Assembly: GCA_044237845.1 (NCBI GenBank)
Contig: JBIIEL010000002.1
Location: 61,882 to 125,881, forward strand
Direction: 5' to 3'
Length of the DNA: 64,000 nucleotides
DNA from: QFOX01 sp044237845
GTDB taxonomy: Bacteria > Pseudomonadota > Alphaproteobacteria > Rickettsiales > UBA3002
Positions 1 through 8,828 of this stretch are shown one piece after another (position 1 is the first letter of the stretch; each line of letters starts with the position of its first letter). The notes under the pieces were generated by a model, which saw only the letters and a program-made list of their open reading frames with translations, did no database searches and was not told the DNA's origin. The position numbers and the translations under genes were made by a program.

Positions 1-234
1 CACAACGAGATTCGTAAGATTGCACTCATGATCAGTCCTCTGGCACTTGAGCGCCCCGTGACCTTCGTTACGAATGCGGGGCAGAATGAAGAAATGTCAG
101 AGCTTTTTAAAGAGCTTGGCATTCAGACGGTTTCTGATAAGGACGCGTTGCGCTCGCATATGGTCGCGTTCGAGAACGAAGCGTCCCAAAGAGTGCAGGC
201 GATTGTTGACCGACTTAAGCACTTAAAATTATAA
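1..234 (+). CDS. 3' end of an unrecognised gene (partial)
   Basis: The reading frame is open from the first base of the window to a TAA at 232-234, so the start lies upstream; the ATG at 28 is probably internal because nine sense codons precede it in frame. The visible 77 residues are soluble and charged, ending in a helical, lysine-rich tail (...IVDRLKHLKL). I see no motif that identifies a family. The next gene starts 8 bases after the stop on the same strand, which is compatible with an operon, although a TATAAT lies across the stop codon. Confidence 0.6.
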   Translation, partial: HNEIRKIALMISPLALERPVTFVTNAGQNEEMSELFKELGIQTVSDKDALRSHMVAFENEASQRVQAIVDRLKHLKL

Positions 235-235
235 T
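230..235 (+). promoter_or_regulatory. possible -10 box just before the receiver-like gene
   Basis: TATAAT at 230-235 is a perfect -10 hexamer; the best -35 partner is TTGACC at 205-210, with a long 19-base spacer. Transcription would begin near 242, at the ATG at 243, and no Shine-Dalgarno sequence precedes that ATG. A leaderless mRNA is therefore possible. The overlap with the upstream coding end and the long spacer keep this tentative. Confidence 0.3.
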
Positions 236-242
236 CGGATTT

Positions 243-986
243 ATGGCAAAACCCGTACAGCAGATCAACGATATAAACAATCATGGCAAAATGCAGCGGC
301 CACCGCGCGTGCTGGTGGTGAGTGCTAATGGTGCGCTGCTGAATTTGTTTGCACAGCTGGTGAAGAATGGCGAATTTATGGGGGTGGAGCCGGTGTTTGT
401 GCCGTTTGGCCCGCAGCCTCAACCATTTATCTGCGAAGATCATGTGTTGCAGCCGATGGGTGTGAGTGAAATTGCGAGCTATGTGCTTGACCCTACCAAT
501 GGCATAGACGCGGTGGTGACGGATTTATACGAGAGCCTCGGCGAATTGCCGTCGCTGGCGGAGGGGAAGCGTGCCGAATTGAGAGACCCGGATGATGAGG
601 ATGTTTCGCTGGGAGAGGTGCCGCTGTTTGATGAGGATTTATTTGAAGAGCACCCCGAACTGCTTAAGGAGTTCGATGTCACGGAAGAGCTTCGGCGCAA
701 GGAACTTGAGCAGCAGGATATCTATCGTAACCGCGCAGAGTTCGGGCGCGGGTTAGTCTCGTTTTTAAAAGGCTGTGGCTTTGAAGGGGCAATGGCGATT
801 TATACGACTGACACGCGCGATGACCCGCGGCTCGCGCAGAAGAGAGAAAAGGCAAAAAAAGCCGGCGCGCTCGACCTATTCGATGCGAGCGATTTTAAAT
901 CCAAAAGCCCGAAACTCTCCGCTTTCGCGGCGGTGATTGAGGCGATCAATAACAAGGGACAAACGCAGCAGTGGGATGTCGCCTAG
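243..986 (+). CDS. degenerate receiver (REC)-like protein with acidic insertion
   Basis: 247 residues, no signal peptide or membrane segment. The layout resembles a response-regulator receiver: a first strand (VLVVSAN, about 23-29), a third strand ending in a possible phospho-acceptor (AVVTDLYE, Asp94), a helix (GRGLVSFLKGCGF, 168-180), a fourth strand (AMAIYTT, 183-189) and a fifth (GALDLF, 208-213). The acidic pair normally after strand 1 is missing (VSAN), so phosphorylation is doubtful. Between strands 3 and 4 lies a strongly acidic insertion of about 60 residues (99-160, many Asp/Glu). No output domain is present. The family is inferred from secondary-structure pattern only; it could be an unrelated Rossmann-like protein. 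It shares strand and close spacing with the partial gene upstream. Confidence 0.5.
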   Translation: MAKPVQQINDINNHGKMQRPPRVLVVSANGALLNLFAQLVKNGEFMGVEPVFVPFGPQPQPFICEDHVLQPMGVSEIASYVLDPTNGIDAVVTDLYESLGELPSLAEGKRAELRDPDDEDVSLGEVPLFDEDLFEEHPELLKEFDVTEELRRKELEQQDIYRNRAEFGRGLVSFLKGCGFEGAMAIYTTDTRDDPRLAQKREKAKKAGALDLFDASDFKSKSPKLSAFAAVIEAINNKGQTQQWDVA

Positions 987-992
987 CGCCCG

Positions 993-1907
993 CTACACCG
1001 GGTCGGGGTGGATAATCACATCCGCACCGGGGAAGGCGGTTTCGATAGATTTTTCCAGCGCATCTGCAATCGCGTGCGCCTCGCGGAAATTGAGCGACGC
1101 GTCGATCTCCGCATGCATCTGGATGAAGGGCTTCACCCCCGAATAACGCGTTTTCAGGTGATGGTGGCCGCGAATGCCTTCCGCCGCAGCGATGATGGCG
1201 ATGAGCCGCGACTTCTCGGCCTCGTCCATCTCTTTATCCATGAGATTGTTGAATGCCCGCATCGCGAGTGGTCTGATGCTCCATAACACTACCACCGCAA
1301 TGAGAATGGCCATAATGGGATCGGCCGAAGTGATGCCGACATAGGCGCTGAGCACATAGGCCGCGAGCACGCCGATATTGAACAGAATATCGCCAAGATA
1401 ATGCATGCGATCCGCCGCCACAATGAGCGAGCCGCTACGCTTGGCGACATAGGTTTGAAACAGCACCAGTGCCGTCGTCGCCACCATGCCCAGAATACTG
1501 ACGCCGATGCCGAGTTCGGGATCGGTGAGCGCCATATGCGGGTTGCTGAGCCGCTCGAAGGATTGCAGCAGAATCAGCGTCATGCTGGCGACGATGAAGG
1601 CGCATTGGGCGAGGCCCGCAATGTCCTCGATGCTGGTATGGCCGAAGCTGTGGTCGTCATCCGCTGGCTTGAGCGCGTAACGCAGCGCCAGCATGTTGAC
1701 CACCGACATCAGCACATCGAACGCTGAATCGGTGAGCGAGGAAAGCATCGCGAGCGAATCGGTTTTCCACCAGGCGATGAGTTTGGCGATGAGTAGCACG
1801 CTCGCCACCGCCACCGAGGCATAACCGGCCAGACGCATCAGCCGCGCCGCTTCGTGCGAGGCGTGGTGGTCGAGCTCGGGATGGTGATGTGCGTGCGCGT
1901 GTGCCAT
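993..1907 (-). CDS. cation diffusion facilitator family transporter (FieF-like)
   Basis: About 304 residues from the ATG at 1907, which opens a histidine-rich amino terminus (MAHAHAHHHPELDHH) typical of zinc/iron efflux proteins; an upstream in-frame start at 1988 would run into the tRNA and is not used. Six membrane segments are readable. The metal-site motif of transmembrane helix 2 is present as SLTDSAFD and that of helix 5 as AADRMHYLGDI. A cytoplasmic domain with HHHLKTRYSG and IQMHAEID follows, as in the FieF/MMT1 group. Expected role: proton-driven export of divalent metal from the cytoplasm. It is convergent with the receiver-like gene and divergent from tRNA-Gly. The metal cannot be told from sequence. 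Confidence 0.9.
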   Translation of the reverse strand: MAHAHAHHHPELDHHASHEAARLMRLAGYASVAVASVLLIAKLIAWWKTDSLAMLSSLTDSAFDVLMSVVNMLALRYALKPADDDHSFGHTSIEDIAGLAQCAFIVASMTLILLQSFERLSNPHMALTDPELGIGVSILGMVATTALVLFQTYVAKRSGSLIVAADRMHYLGDILFNIGVLAAYVLSAYVGITSADPIMAILIAVVVLWSIRPLAMRAFNNLMDKEMDEAEKSRLIAIIAAAEGIRGHHHLKTRYSGVKPFIQMHAEIDASLNFREAHAIADALEKSIETAFPGADVIIHPDPV

Positions 1908-1988
1908 GGGTGGTGTGTAGCGGTTCGCAGGGGAGAGGTAAAGGATGGGATTGCGCGTCCGTAATTTCTTCGCTATCACAGCCCGCAT

Positions 1989-2062
1989 GCGGGTGTAGCT
2001 TAATGGTAAAGCTCCAGCCTTCCAAGCTGGCTACGAGGGTTCGATTCCCTTCACCCGCTCCA
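1989..2062 (+). tRNA. tRNA-Gly (anticodon TCC)
   Basis: A 74-base cloverleaf: acceptor GCGGGTG pairs with CACCCGC, anticodon stem CCAGC/GCTGG, loop CTTCCAA with anticodon TCC at 2021-2023, T-loop GGTTCGATTCC, and an encoded CCA end at 2060-2062. It reads GGA/GGG glycine codons. A tRNA-Gly just upstream of tuf is a common arrangement in proteobacteria, though here a permease gene has come between them. Confidence 0.97.
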
Positions 2063-2185
2063 CGCTTCGCCCCGATGGGGCTACGCGTGGCGCAGCCACC
2101 GGAGCACCATCGACTTGGGCGAAGTAGTGTCCGGCATAGCCCGAAGGGCGACGACGGACTGAAACGCGAAACTAAGGAAACACAC

Positions 2186-3187
2186 ATGATTCCCAGCACA
2201 CGGATACAATGGGTAACTTTTGCCATCACGTGTATCGGCTTACTGCTGATCCTTAAATTCGGGCTGTTAGCGGCACTCATCAGCGGCTTGCTGGTGTATC
2301 ACCTCGTCGAAATCGGCGCGGCCGTGCTGGGGCGCGTGGGCATTATTCCGGCGACGGGCAAGGTGATTCTGCTGGTGATGGTGGTGCTGGCAACCGTGGC
2401 GTTGATTACGTTTGGTGTGCTGGGCATTGAATCGCAGCTCGCCAACGGGACGGATAGCATCGCCGCGTTGCTGCAAAAAATGGCCGATGTGGTGGAATCC
2501 GGTCGCGTCTATCTGCCGGATTGGGTACAGGGCTATCTGCCCGCCAACATCGAGGAATGGCAGGTGATGATTGCCGAGTGGTTGCGTCATAATGCCGGGC
2601 ATTTCAGCGTGCTCGGCAAAGAGGCGGGCAAGGCGCTGGTGCATATTATTGTGGGGATGGTGATCGGCGGCATGGTGGCGCTGGATAACCGCCCGGCCTC
2701 GCGCGCGCCGCTCGCCGCCGCGCTGGGCGAGCGCATGGTGTTTCTCGCCCGCGCCTTTGGCCGCATCGTGTTCTCGCAGGTGCGGATATCGGCGCTTAAC
2801 ACCGCGCTCACCGCCGTGTTTCTGCTCGCGGTGCTGCCCGCACTCGGCACGCCGCTGCCGTTCGCTAAAACGCTGGTGGTGGTGACGTTTGTGGTGGGGC
2901 TGCTGCCGATCATCGGCAACCTGATTTCGAACACGGTGATTTTCCTCATCGCGCTCAGCGTCTCGGCACTCACGGCGCTGCTCGCACTCAGCTATCTCAT
3001 CGTGATTCATAAGCTGGAATATTTCATCAACGCCCGCATCATCGGCGGGCAGATCAACGCGCGGGCGTGGGAGATCCTCCTCGCGCTGGTGACGATGGAA
3101 GCCATGTTCGGCCTCCCCGGCGTCGTCGCCGCACCGATTTACTACGCCTACCTCAAGGATGAGCTGGCCGCACGGAAGCTGGTTTAG
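2186..3187 (+). CDS. AI-2E family (PerM-like) transporter
   Basis: 333 residues from the ATG at 2186, preceded by AAGGAAA; the longer open frame from 1889 reads through the tRNA and is rejected. The amino-terminal hydrophobic pair (about 8-65), a soluble middle with amphipathic helices (about 85-145) and a carboxy-terminal cluster of four to five membrane segments match the AI-2E/UPF0118 exporter family; VGLLPIIGNLISN and the late LGLPGVVAAPIYYAY-like segment are typical. The substrate is unknown: named members export autoinducer-2, others sodium/protons or unknown solutes. It ends 86 bases before tuf. Confidence 0.88.
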   Translation: MIPSTRIQWVTFAITCIGLLLILKFGLLAALISGLLVYHLVEIGAAVLGRVGIIPATGKVILLVMVVLATVALITFGVLGIESQLANGTDSIAALLQKMADVVESGRVYLPDWVQGYLPANIEEWQVMIAEWLRHNAGHFSVLGKEAGKALVHIIVGMVIGGMVALDNRPASRAPLAAALGERMVFLARAFGRIVFSQVRISALNTALTAVFLLAVLPALGTPLPFAKTLVVVTFVVGLLPIIGNLISNTVIFLIALSVSALTALLALSYLIVIHKLEYFINARIIGGQINARAWEILLALVTMEAMFGLPGVVAAPIYYAYLKDELAARKLV

Positions 3188-3273
3188 TTTTCTATTGCAG
3201 CGCACGGTTAACTGCGCTAAACGCAGGCTCGCATTACGCAACCTTATTTCACTAAACCTAAAACGAGGACATC

Positions 3274-4464
3274 ATGGCTAAGGAGAAATTCAACCGGTCG
3301 AAACCGCATTGCAACATTGGTACGATTGGGCACGTGGATCACGGGAAGACGTCGCTGACGGCGGCGATTACGAAAGTACTGGCGAAGACGGGCGGCGCGA
3401 CGTTCCGCGACTATGGCTCGATCGATGCGGCACCGGAAGAGAAAGCACGCGGGATCACCATCGCGACGGCGCATGTGGAATATGAAACCGCGAACCGCCA
3501 CTACGCACACGTCGATTGCCCCGGCCACGCGGATTATGTGAAGAACATGATCACCGGCGCGGCGCAGATGGACGGCGCGATTCTGGTGGTATCGGCGGCG
3601 GACGGCCCTATGCCACAAACCCGCGAGCACATCCTGCTGGCACGCCAAGTGGGCGTTCCAAGCATCGTGGTGTTCCTGAACAAATGCGACATGGTGGAAG
3701 ACAAAGAACTGCTGGAACTCGTAGAAATGGAAGTGCGCGAGCTGCTCAGCAAATACGATTTCCCGGGCGACACGATCCCGATCATCCATGGCTCGGCGCT
3801 CAGCGCGCTCGAAGGCAAGTCGGATGGCTTCGGCGAAGAAGCGATTCTGAAGCTGATGGAAGCGGTAGATGCCAGCATTCCTCAGCCAGAGCGCGCGATG
3901 GACAAGCCGTTCCTGATGCCGGTTGAGGACGTGTTCTCGATCTCGGGTCGTGGTACGGTTGTGACCGGCCGTGTGGAACGTGGCATGATTAAAGTGGGCG
4001 AAGAACTGGAAGTGGTTGGCCTGCGTGATACGCAGAAAACGACCTGCACCGGGATCGAGATGTTCCGCAAACTGCTCGACGAAGCCACCGCAGGCGACAA
4101 CGCTGGCGTACTGCTGCGCGGTCTGAAGCGTGAAGATGTGGAGCGTGGTCAGGTACTGGCGAAGCCGGGCACGATTACGCCGCACACGAAGTTCGAAGCG
4201 GAAGCGTATATCCTGACGAAGGATGAAGGTGGCCGTCACACGCCGTTCTTCACCTCATACCGCCCACAGTTCTACTTCCGCACGACCGACGTGACGGGCG
4301 TAGTGACGCTGCCAGCGGGTATCGAGATGGTGATGCCAGGCGACAACGTGAAGATGGAAGTTGAGCTGATCGCACCGATCGCGATGGATCAAGGTCTGCG
4401 CTTTGCAATCCGCGAAGGTGGCCGCACGGTTGGTGCGGGTGTTGTTGCGAAGGTGATTGCGTAA
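3274..4464 (+). CDS. tuf: elongation factor Tu
   Basis: 396 residues, full length. EF-Tu delivers aminoacyl-tRNA to the ribosomal A site and hydrolyses GTP. All G motifs are visible: GHVDHGKT (P-loop), RGITI in switch I, DCPGHADY, NKCDM and a SAL sequence (GSALSAL). Domains 2 and 3 follow, with GRGTVVTGRVERG and the VMPGDNV segment. A GAGG ribosome site precedes the ATG. It heads the ribosomal superoperon and rpsJ begins 33 bases downstream without a terminator, so co-transcription is likely. fusA, rpsG and rpsL, the usual upstream neighbours, are not present here. Confidence 0.99.
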   Translation: MAKEKFNRSKPHCNIGTIGHVDHGKTSLTAAITKVLAKTGGATFRDYGSIDAAPEEKARGITIATAHVEYETANRHYAHVDCPGHADYVKNMITGAAQMDGAILVVSAADGPMPQTREHILLARQVGVPSIVVFLNKCDMVEDKELLELVEMEVRELLSKYDFPGDTIPIIHGSALSALEGKSDGFGEEAILKLMEAVDASIPQPERAMDKPFLMPVEDVFSISGRGTVVTGRVERGMIKVGEELEVVGLRDTQKTTCTGIEMFRKLLDEATAGDNAGVLLRGLKREDVERGQVLAKPGTITPHTKFEAEAYILTKDEGGRHTPFFTSYRPQFYFRTTDVTGVVTLPAGIEMVMPGDNVKMEVELIAPIAMDQGLRFAIREGGRTVGAGVVAKVIA

Positions 4465-4497
4465 CTAGGTAACATAATAGCAAGGTTAGAGGGCAGT

Positions 4498-4827
4498 ATG
4501 GCCACGATGATGAACCAAAAAATCCGCATTCGCCTGCAGGCGTATGACCACGCGGTGCTCGATCACTCTGCAAAAGAGATCGTGCACACCGCGAAGCGTA
4601 CGGGCGCGCAAGTGCTGGGCCCAGTGCCGCTGCCGCGCCGCATTGAGCGTTTTACTGTTAACCGTTCGCCGCACATCGATAAGAAGTCGCGCGAGCAGTT
4701 CGAGATCCGTACGCATAAGCGTCTGATCGATATTGTTGAGCCAACCCCACAAACCGTGGACGCGCTCGGCAAACTCGATCTCGCTTCGGGTGTGGAAGTC
4801 GAAATCACCGTGCTGAACGCAGCGTAG
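4498..4827 (+). CDS. rpsJ: 30S ribosomal protein S10
   Basis: 109 residues. S10 sits in the 30S head and, as NusE, also takes part in transcription antitermination. The start of the fold (NQKIRIRLQAYDHAVLD), GPVPLPRR, HIDKKSREQFEIRTHKR and the ending LASGVEVEI are diagnostic. The chosen start adds a short MATM prefix; an AGAGGG ribosome site precedes it. First gene of the S10 group, between tuf and rplC. Confidence 0.99.
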   Translation: MATMMNQKIRIRLQAYDHAVLDHSAKEIVHTAKRTGAQVLGPVPLPRRIERFTVNRSPHIDKKSREQFEIRTHKRLIDIVEPTPQTVDALGKLDLASGVEVEITVLNAA

Positions 4828-4837
4828 GGAGAGCATC

Positions 4838-5572
4838 ATGTCGCGTACTGGAGTACTCGCAGAAAAAATCGGGATGACCCGCATCTATGATGAGGATGGT
4901 CAGAGCGTGCCGGTAACGGTTCTGCAGATCAACAACCTGCAAGTGGTTGCGCAGCGTACCAAAGAAAAGGACGGCTATACCGCTGTTCAAGTGGGTATGG
5001 GCAAAGCTAAAGCGCACCGCGTCGCGAAAGCGCAGCGTACTGTGTTTGCAAAAGCCAACGTGGAAGCTAAGAAGAAGCTCGCGGAATTCCGCGTGGCGGA
5101 AGATGCGCTGCTTCCAGTGGGCCAGGAAATTCGTGCCGACCATTTCGTGGCCGGCCAGTTCGTAGATGTCATCGGCACCACGAAAGGTAAAGGCTTCGCG
5201 GGCGCAATGAAGCGTTGGAACTTTGCCGGTCTTGAAGCCTCGCACGGCGTATCCGTATCGCACCGTTCGCACGGTTCGACCGGTCAACGTCAGGATCCAG
5301 GTCGTACCTTCAAGAACAAGAAAATGGCGGGCCACCTCGGTGCTGAGCGTATCACGACCGAGAACCTGCAGATTGTTCAGGTGGATGCCGCACGTAACCT
5401 GCTGCTCATCAAGGGTGCAGTTCCGGGCGTGGATAAGTCGGTCGTTCGTGTCGTGGATGCGCATAAGCGCGCCCGTCCGGCAAACGCACCGTACCCTGCA
5501 GTCGTTAAGGCTGAGGCGAAAGCAGCACCTGCTGCCGAAGCGTCCGCAGCCGAAGAAGCAAAGGCGGAGTAA
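4838..5572 (+). CDS. rplC: 50S ribosomal protein L3
   Basis: 244 residues. L3 nucleates 50S assembly and reaches the peptidyl-transferase centre with its central loop; GQRQDPGRTFKNKKMAGHLG is that loop and carries the conserved glutamine. The start MSRTGVLAEKIGMTR is typical of alphaproteobacteria. About 25 extra residues at the carboxy end are Ala/Glu/Lys-rich (AKAAPAAEASAAEEAKAE), a tail common in this class. It starts 10 bases after rpsJ; rplD starts 3 bases after the stop. Confidence 0.99.
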   Translation: MSRTGVLAEKIGMTRIYDEDGQSVPVTVLQINNLQVVAQRTKEKDGYTAVQVGMGKAKAHRVAKAQRTVFAKANVEAKKKLAEFRVAEDALLPVGQEIRADHFVAGQFVDVIGTTKGKGFAGAMKRWNFAGLEASHGVSVSHRSHGSTGQRQDPGRTFKNKKMAGHLGAERITTENLQIVQVDAARNLLLIKGAVPGVDKSVVRVVDAHKRARPANAPYPAVVKAEAKAAPAAEASAAEEAKAE

Positions 5573-5575
5573 GTC

Positions 5576-6196
5576 ATGAAAGTGAATGTTGTCACATTAG
5601 AAAACAAGGCGGCTGGTGAGCTCGAGCTCGCGGATGCTGTGTTCGGTTTAGAGCCGCGCAAGGATATCCTCCAGCGCGTGGTGGAATGGCAGCGTGCGAA
5701 AGCCCGTGCGGGTACGCATAAAACCAAAACCCGTGCGGAAGTATCGGGCACTGGTAAGAAGCCGTTCAAGCAAAAAGGCACCGGCGGTGCGCGTCAGGGT
5801 ACCACCCGTGGCCCACACCAAGAAGGCGGTGGACGTGCGCATGGCCCGGTTGTGCGTAGCCACGAATACAGCCTGCCGAAAAAAGTACGCGCCCTCGGCC
5901 TCAAGCACGCCCTCTCGGCGAAGCAGGCGGAAGGTAAATTGTTCATCGTTGATAGCCTTGCATTGAAAGATGCGAAGACAAAAACGGTGAGCAAGAACTT
6001 TGCAACCCTCGGCCTCACCAAGCCGCTGTTCATCAGCGGTGAGCAGGTGGATGCGGGTTTTGCCAAGGCCATCAATAACCTGATCGGTGCGGATGCGCTG
6101 CCTGTACAAGGTGCAAACGTATACGACATCCTGCGTCACAAAGAATTAGTGCTGACCAAAGAAGCGGTCAACGCACTGGAAGCGAGGCTGAAATGA
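5576..6196 (+). CDS. rplD: 50S ribosomal protein L4
   Basis: 206 residues. L4 lines the exit tunnel and in some bacteria represses its own operon. The loop motif GTGGARQGTTRGPHQEGGG and the KVRALGLKHALSAK helix identify it. The stop codon overlaps the start of rplW by four bases (ATGA), which favours coupled translation. Confidence 0.99.
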   Translation: MKVNVVTLENKAAGELELADAVFGLEPRKDILQRVVEWQRAKARAGTHKTKTRAEVSGTGKKPFKQKGTGGARQGTTRGPHQEGGGRAHGPVVRSHEYSLPKKVRALGLKHALSAKQAEGKLFIVDSLALKDAKTKTVSKNFATLGLTKPLFISGEQVDAGFAKAINNLIGADALPVQGANVYDILRHKELVLTKEAVNALEARLK

Positions 6197-6552
6197 GTCT
6201 GTTAAAAAAATCGACTGCGCCCAAGGCAAAAAAGGCAGCTGCTAAAGGCGGCGTTCTTGCTGACGCGCGCCTGTATGATGTGATCGTGCGTCCGCTCGTG
6301 ACCGAGAAGACGACCACGCTCGCCGAGCAGAACAAAGTCGTGTTCAAAATCTCGCCGACGGCCACCAAGCAACAAGTGAAAGCAGCGGTGGAAGCGATTT
6401 TCAAAGTCACGGTGACGAAGGTGAACACCATCAACACTGAAGGCAAAATGAAGAAATTCCGCGGCCGTGATGGTCAGCGTAACGACCTGCGTAAAGCGGT
6501 AGTGACGTTGGCAGCTGGTCAAAGCATCGATTTCGCCGCCGGTGCGCGGTAG
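6193..6552 (+). CDS. rplW: 50S ribosomal protein L23
   Basis: 119 residues; the protein sits at the tunnel exit and docks trigger factor and SRP. LYDVIVRPLVTEKTTTLAEQ and the tip KKFRGRDGQRNDLRKAVV are diagnostic. About 20 residues precede the usual start of the fold and are Lys/Ala-rich (SLLKKSTAPKAKKAAAKGG), a longer amino end than in most bacteria. It overlaps rplD by 4 bases and lies 23 bases before rplB. Confidence 0.98.
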   Translation: MSLLKKSTAPKAKKAAAKGGVLADARLYDVIVRPLVTEKTTTLAEQNKVVFKISPTATKQQVKAAVEAIFKVTVTKVNTINTEGKMKKFRGRDGQRNDLRKAVVTLAAGQSIDFAAGAR

Positions 6553-6575
6553 TCAAGGAATAGGGGAGAAGACCC

Positions 6576-7415
6576 ATGGCACTAAAACATTTTAAACCAA
6601 CGACCCCAAGCCAGCGTCAGCTGGTTCTGATTGATCGTTCGGAGCTCTATAAGGGCAAGCCGGTCAAAACGCTCGTCGAGTCAAAAAGCTCGACCGGTGG
6701 TCGTAACAACTCGGGTCGCATCACCGCGTTCCAGAAGGGCGGCGGGCACAAGAAGGCCTATCGCCTGATCGATTTCAAACGTCGCAAGTTCGATGTTCCG
6801 GCACGCGTAGAGCGTCTGGAATATGATCCGAACCGCTCGGCGTTCATCGCCCTCATCCAGTATGAGGACGGCGAGCAGGCTTACATCCTCGCGCCGCAAC
6901 GCCTCAATCAGGGCGACACGGTCATCGCGGGTGAGCGTGCGGATATCAAGCCGGGCAACGCGATGCCGCTCTCAAGCATCCCGATCGGTACGATTATCCA
7001 CAACGTGGAAATGAAACCAGGCAAGGGCGGCCAGATTGGACGTTCGGCAGGGGCTTATGTGCAGCTCGTTGGTAAAGATTCTGGCTACGCACAGCTGAAA
7101 TTGCGTTCGGGTGAACTGCGCATGGTTCCTGCAAGCTGCATGGCGACCATCGGCGCGGTATCGAACCCGGATCACCAGAACGAAGTGATCGGTAAAGCGG
7201 GTCGTAACCGCTGGAAGGGCAAGCGCTCGCATGTACGTGGCGTGGCAATGAACCCGGTTGATCACCCGCATGGTGGTGGTGAGGGTAAAACCTCGGGCGG
7301 TCGTCACCCTGTGACGCCGTGGGGCCAGCCAACCAAGGGCTACAAAACGCGTAATCCGAAACGCAAAAACAAACTCATCATCCGCACCCGCCACCAGGCG
7401 AAGAAGGGTAAATAG
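6576..7415 (+). CDS. rplB: 50S ribosomal protein L2
   Basis: 279 residues, usual length. L2 is required for subunit joining and peptidyl transfer. MALKHFKPTTPSQRQ, GRNNSGRIT, the conserved histidine region VAMNPVDHPHGGGEG and the ending KRKNKLIIRTRHQAKKGK are all present. It is preceded by a strong GGGGAGA ribosome site and followed 8 bases later by rpsS. Confidence 0.99.
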   Translation: MALKHFKPTTPSQRQLVLIDRSELYKGKPVKTLVESKSSTGGRNNSGRITAFQKGGGHKKAYRLIDFKRRKFDVPARVERLEYDPNRSAFIALIQYEDGEQAYILAPQRLNQGDTVIAGERADIKPGNAMPLSSIPIGTIIHNVEMKPGKGGQIGRSAGAYVQLVGKDSGYAQLKLRSGELRMVPASCMATIGAVSNPDHQNEVIGKAGRNRWKGKRSHVRGVAMNPVDHPHGGGEGKTSGGRHPVTPWGQPTKGYKTRNPKRKNKLIIRTRHQAKKGK

Positions 7416-7423
7416 GAGACTTT

Positions 7424-7717
7424 ATGGCACGTTCAGTTTGGAAAGGCCCGTTCGTCGATGGCTATCTGTTCAAGAAAGCAGAGCAGGCGCACAAGAGCAA
7501 CCGCAACACGGTCATCGCGATCTGGTCGCGTCGCAGCACCATCCTGCCGCAATTTGTGGGCCTCACCTTTGGGGTTTACAACGGCAAGAAGCATATTCCG
7601 GTCGTGGTGACGGAAGAAATGATTGGCCACAAATTTGGCGAATTCGCGCCCACGCGTGAATTCAAAGGCCACACCGGCAACGAGAAAAAAGCTGCCGCTA
7701 CGGCAACGAAGAAATAA
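7424..7717 (+). CDS. rpsS: 30S ribosomal protein S19
   Basis: 97 residues. S19 binds the 30S head with S13. MARSVWKGPFVDGYLFKK, TIWSRRSTI-like IWSRRSTILPQFVG, HIPVVVTEEMIGHKFGEFAPTR and F-GH are diagnostic. The carboxy end (NEKKAAATATKK) is a short Lys/Ala tail like those on L3 and L23 in this operon. Confidence 0.99.
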   Translation: MARSVWKGPFVDGYLFKKAEQAHKSNRNTVIAIWSRRSTILPQFVGLTFGVYNGKKHIPVVVTEEMIGHKFGEFAPTREFKGHTGNEKKAAATATKK

Positions 7718-7727
7718 GGGGTAAGTC

Positions 7728-8105
7728 ATGAGCAAACCAAAAACACAACGCGCGCTGCCCGCCAACGAGGCAAAAGCGGTGGTGCGCAACCTGCGTACCA
7801 GCCCGATTAAGCTGAACCTGGTGGCGGAAATGATCCGCGGCATGAAGGTCAGTGCGGCGCTGACGCAGCTGGATTTCAGCAACAAGCGCATCGCGCAGGA
7901 CGTTCGCAAGGCGCTTCAGTCGGCGATCGCCAACGCAGAAAACAACCATAACCTCAACGTCGATGCGCTGGTGGTGAAGGAAGCCTATGTAGGCAAAGCG
8001 ATGGTGCTGAAACGTTTCCATGCCCGCGCTCGCGGCCGTGGCGCACGTATCCTTAAGCCATACAGCCATTTAACGATCGTCGTTCGCGACACGCAGGGAG
8101 CATAA
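7728..8105 (+). CDS. rplV: 50S ribosomal protein L22
   Basis: 125 residues. L22 lines the exit tunnel; its extended hairpin tip is KRFHARARGRGARILKPYSH. The body (VVRNLRTSPIKLNLVAEMIRG, AL..L.F..KRIAQDVRKAL) matches the family. The final TAA is followed one base later by the ATG of rpsC, so translation of the two is probably coupled. Confidence 0.99.
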   Translation: MSKPKTQRALPANEAKAVVRNLRTSPIKLNLVAEMIRGMKVSAALTQLDFSNKRIAQDVRKALQSAIANAENNHNLNVDALVVKEAYVGKAMVLKRFHARARGRGARILKPYSHLTIVVRDTQGA

Positions 8106-8106
8106 T

Positions 8107-8787
8107 ATGGGTCAGAAGATCAATCCAATCGGCCTCCGCCTTGGTATCAACAAAACCTGGGATTCGCGCTGGTTCGCAGGCGACAACTACGCCGAAAAAC
8201 TGCACGAGGATATCAAAATCCGCCGTTTCGTGAAAAAGACGCTCCACCAAGCAGGCGTCAGCAAAGTCATCATCGAGCGCACAGGAAAAAAATGCTATGT
8301 GTCGATCCACTCGGCACGTCCGGGCGTGGTGATCGGCAAAAAAGGTGCTGACATCGACAACGTGAAAAAGTCGGTTCAGAAACTGACCAAAGACGAAGTG
8401 CACCTCAACATCATCGAAGTGCGCAAGCCAGAGCTTGACTCGGTGCTGATCGCAGAGGGTATCGCCCAGCAGCTCGAGCGCCGCGTGGCGTTCCGCCGTG
8501 CGATGAAGCGCGCAGTTCAATCCGCCCTCCGTATGGGCGCAGAAGGCATCCGTATCAACGTGTCCGGCCGTCTCGGCGGGGCAGAGATCGCGCGGATGGA
8601 ATGGTATCGCGAAGGCCGCGTGCCACTTCACACCTTGCGTGCGGATGTGGACTATGGTATAGCGACCGCCCTCACGGCCTATGGGATCATTGGCGTGAAG
8701 GTCTGGGTGTTTAAGGGCGAAATCCTGAAAGACTCTGAATTGCAACGGATTTCTACCGCTTCGGCTAATTTCGCGCAAGCAAACTAG
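8107..8787 (+). CDS. rpsC: 30S ribosomal protein S3
   Basis: 226 residues. MGQKINPIGLRLGINKTWDS starts the protein; a KH type-2 RNA-binding domain follows with the GxxG loop as VIGKKGADI; the carboxy domain has GRLGGAEIAR and REGRVPLHTLRADVDYG. S3 sits at the mRNA entry and with S4/S5 acts as a helicase. It is one base after rplV and 41 bases before rplP. Confidence 0.99.
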   Translation: MGQKINPIGLRLGINKTWDSRWFAGDNYAEKLHEDIKIRRFVKKTLHQAGVSKVIIERTGKKCYVSIHSARPGVVIGKKGADIDNVKKSVQKLTKDEVHLNIIEVRKPELDSVLIAEGIAQQLERRVAFRRAMKRAVQSALRMGAEGIRINVSGRLGGAEIARMEWYREGRVPLHTLRADVDYGIATALTAYGIIGVKVWVFKGEILKDSELQRISTASANFAQAN

Positions 8788-8828
8788 CGCCTACGAACGA
8801 CACAACGAATTGAGAAGAGCATAAGTTT

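Noticed and set aside
1889..2185. 99-residue extension of the AI-2E permease
   Set aside because: It would translate through tRNA-Gly; the ATG at 2186 has a ribosome site and starts the family.
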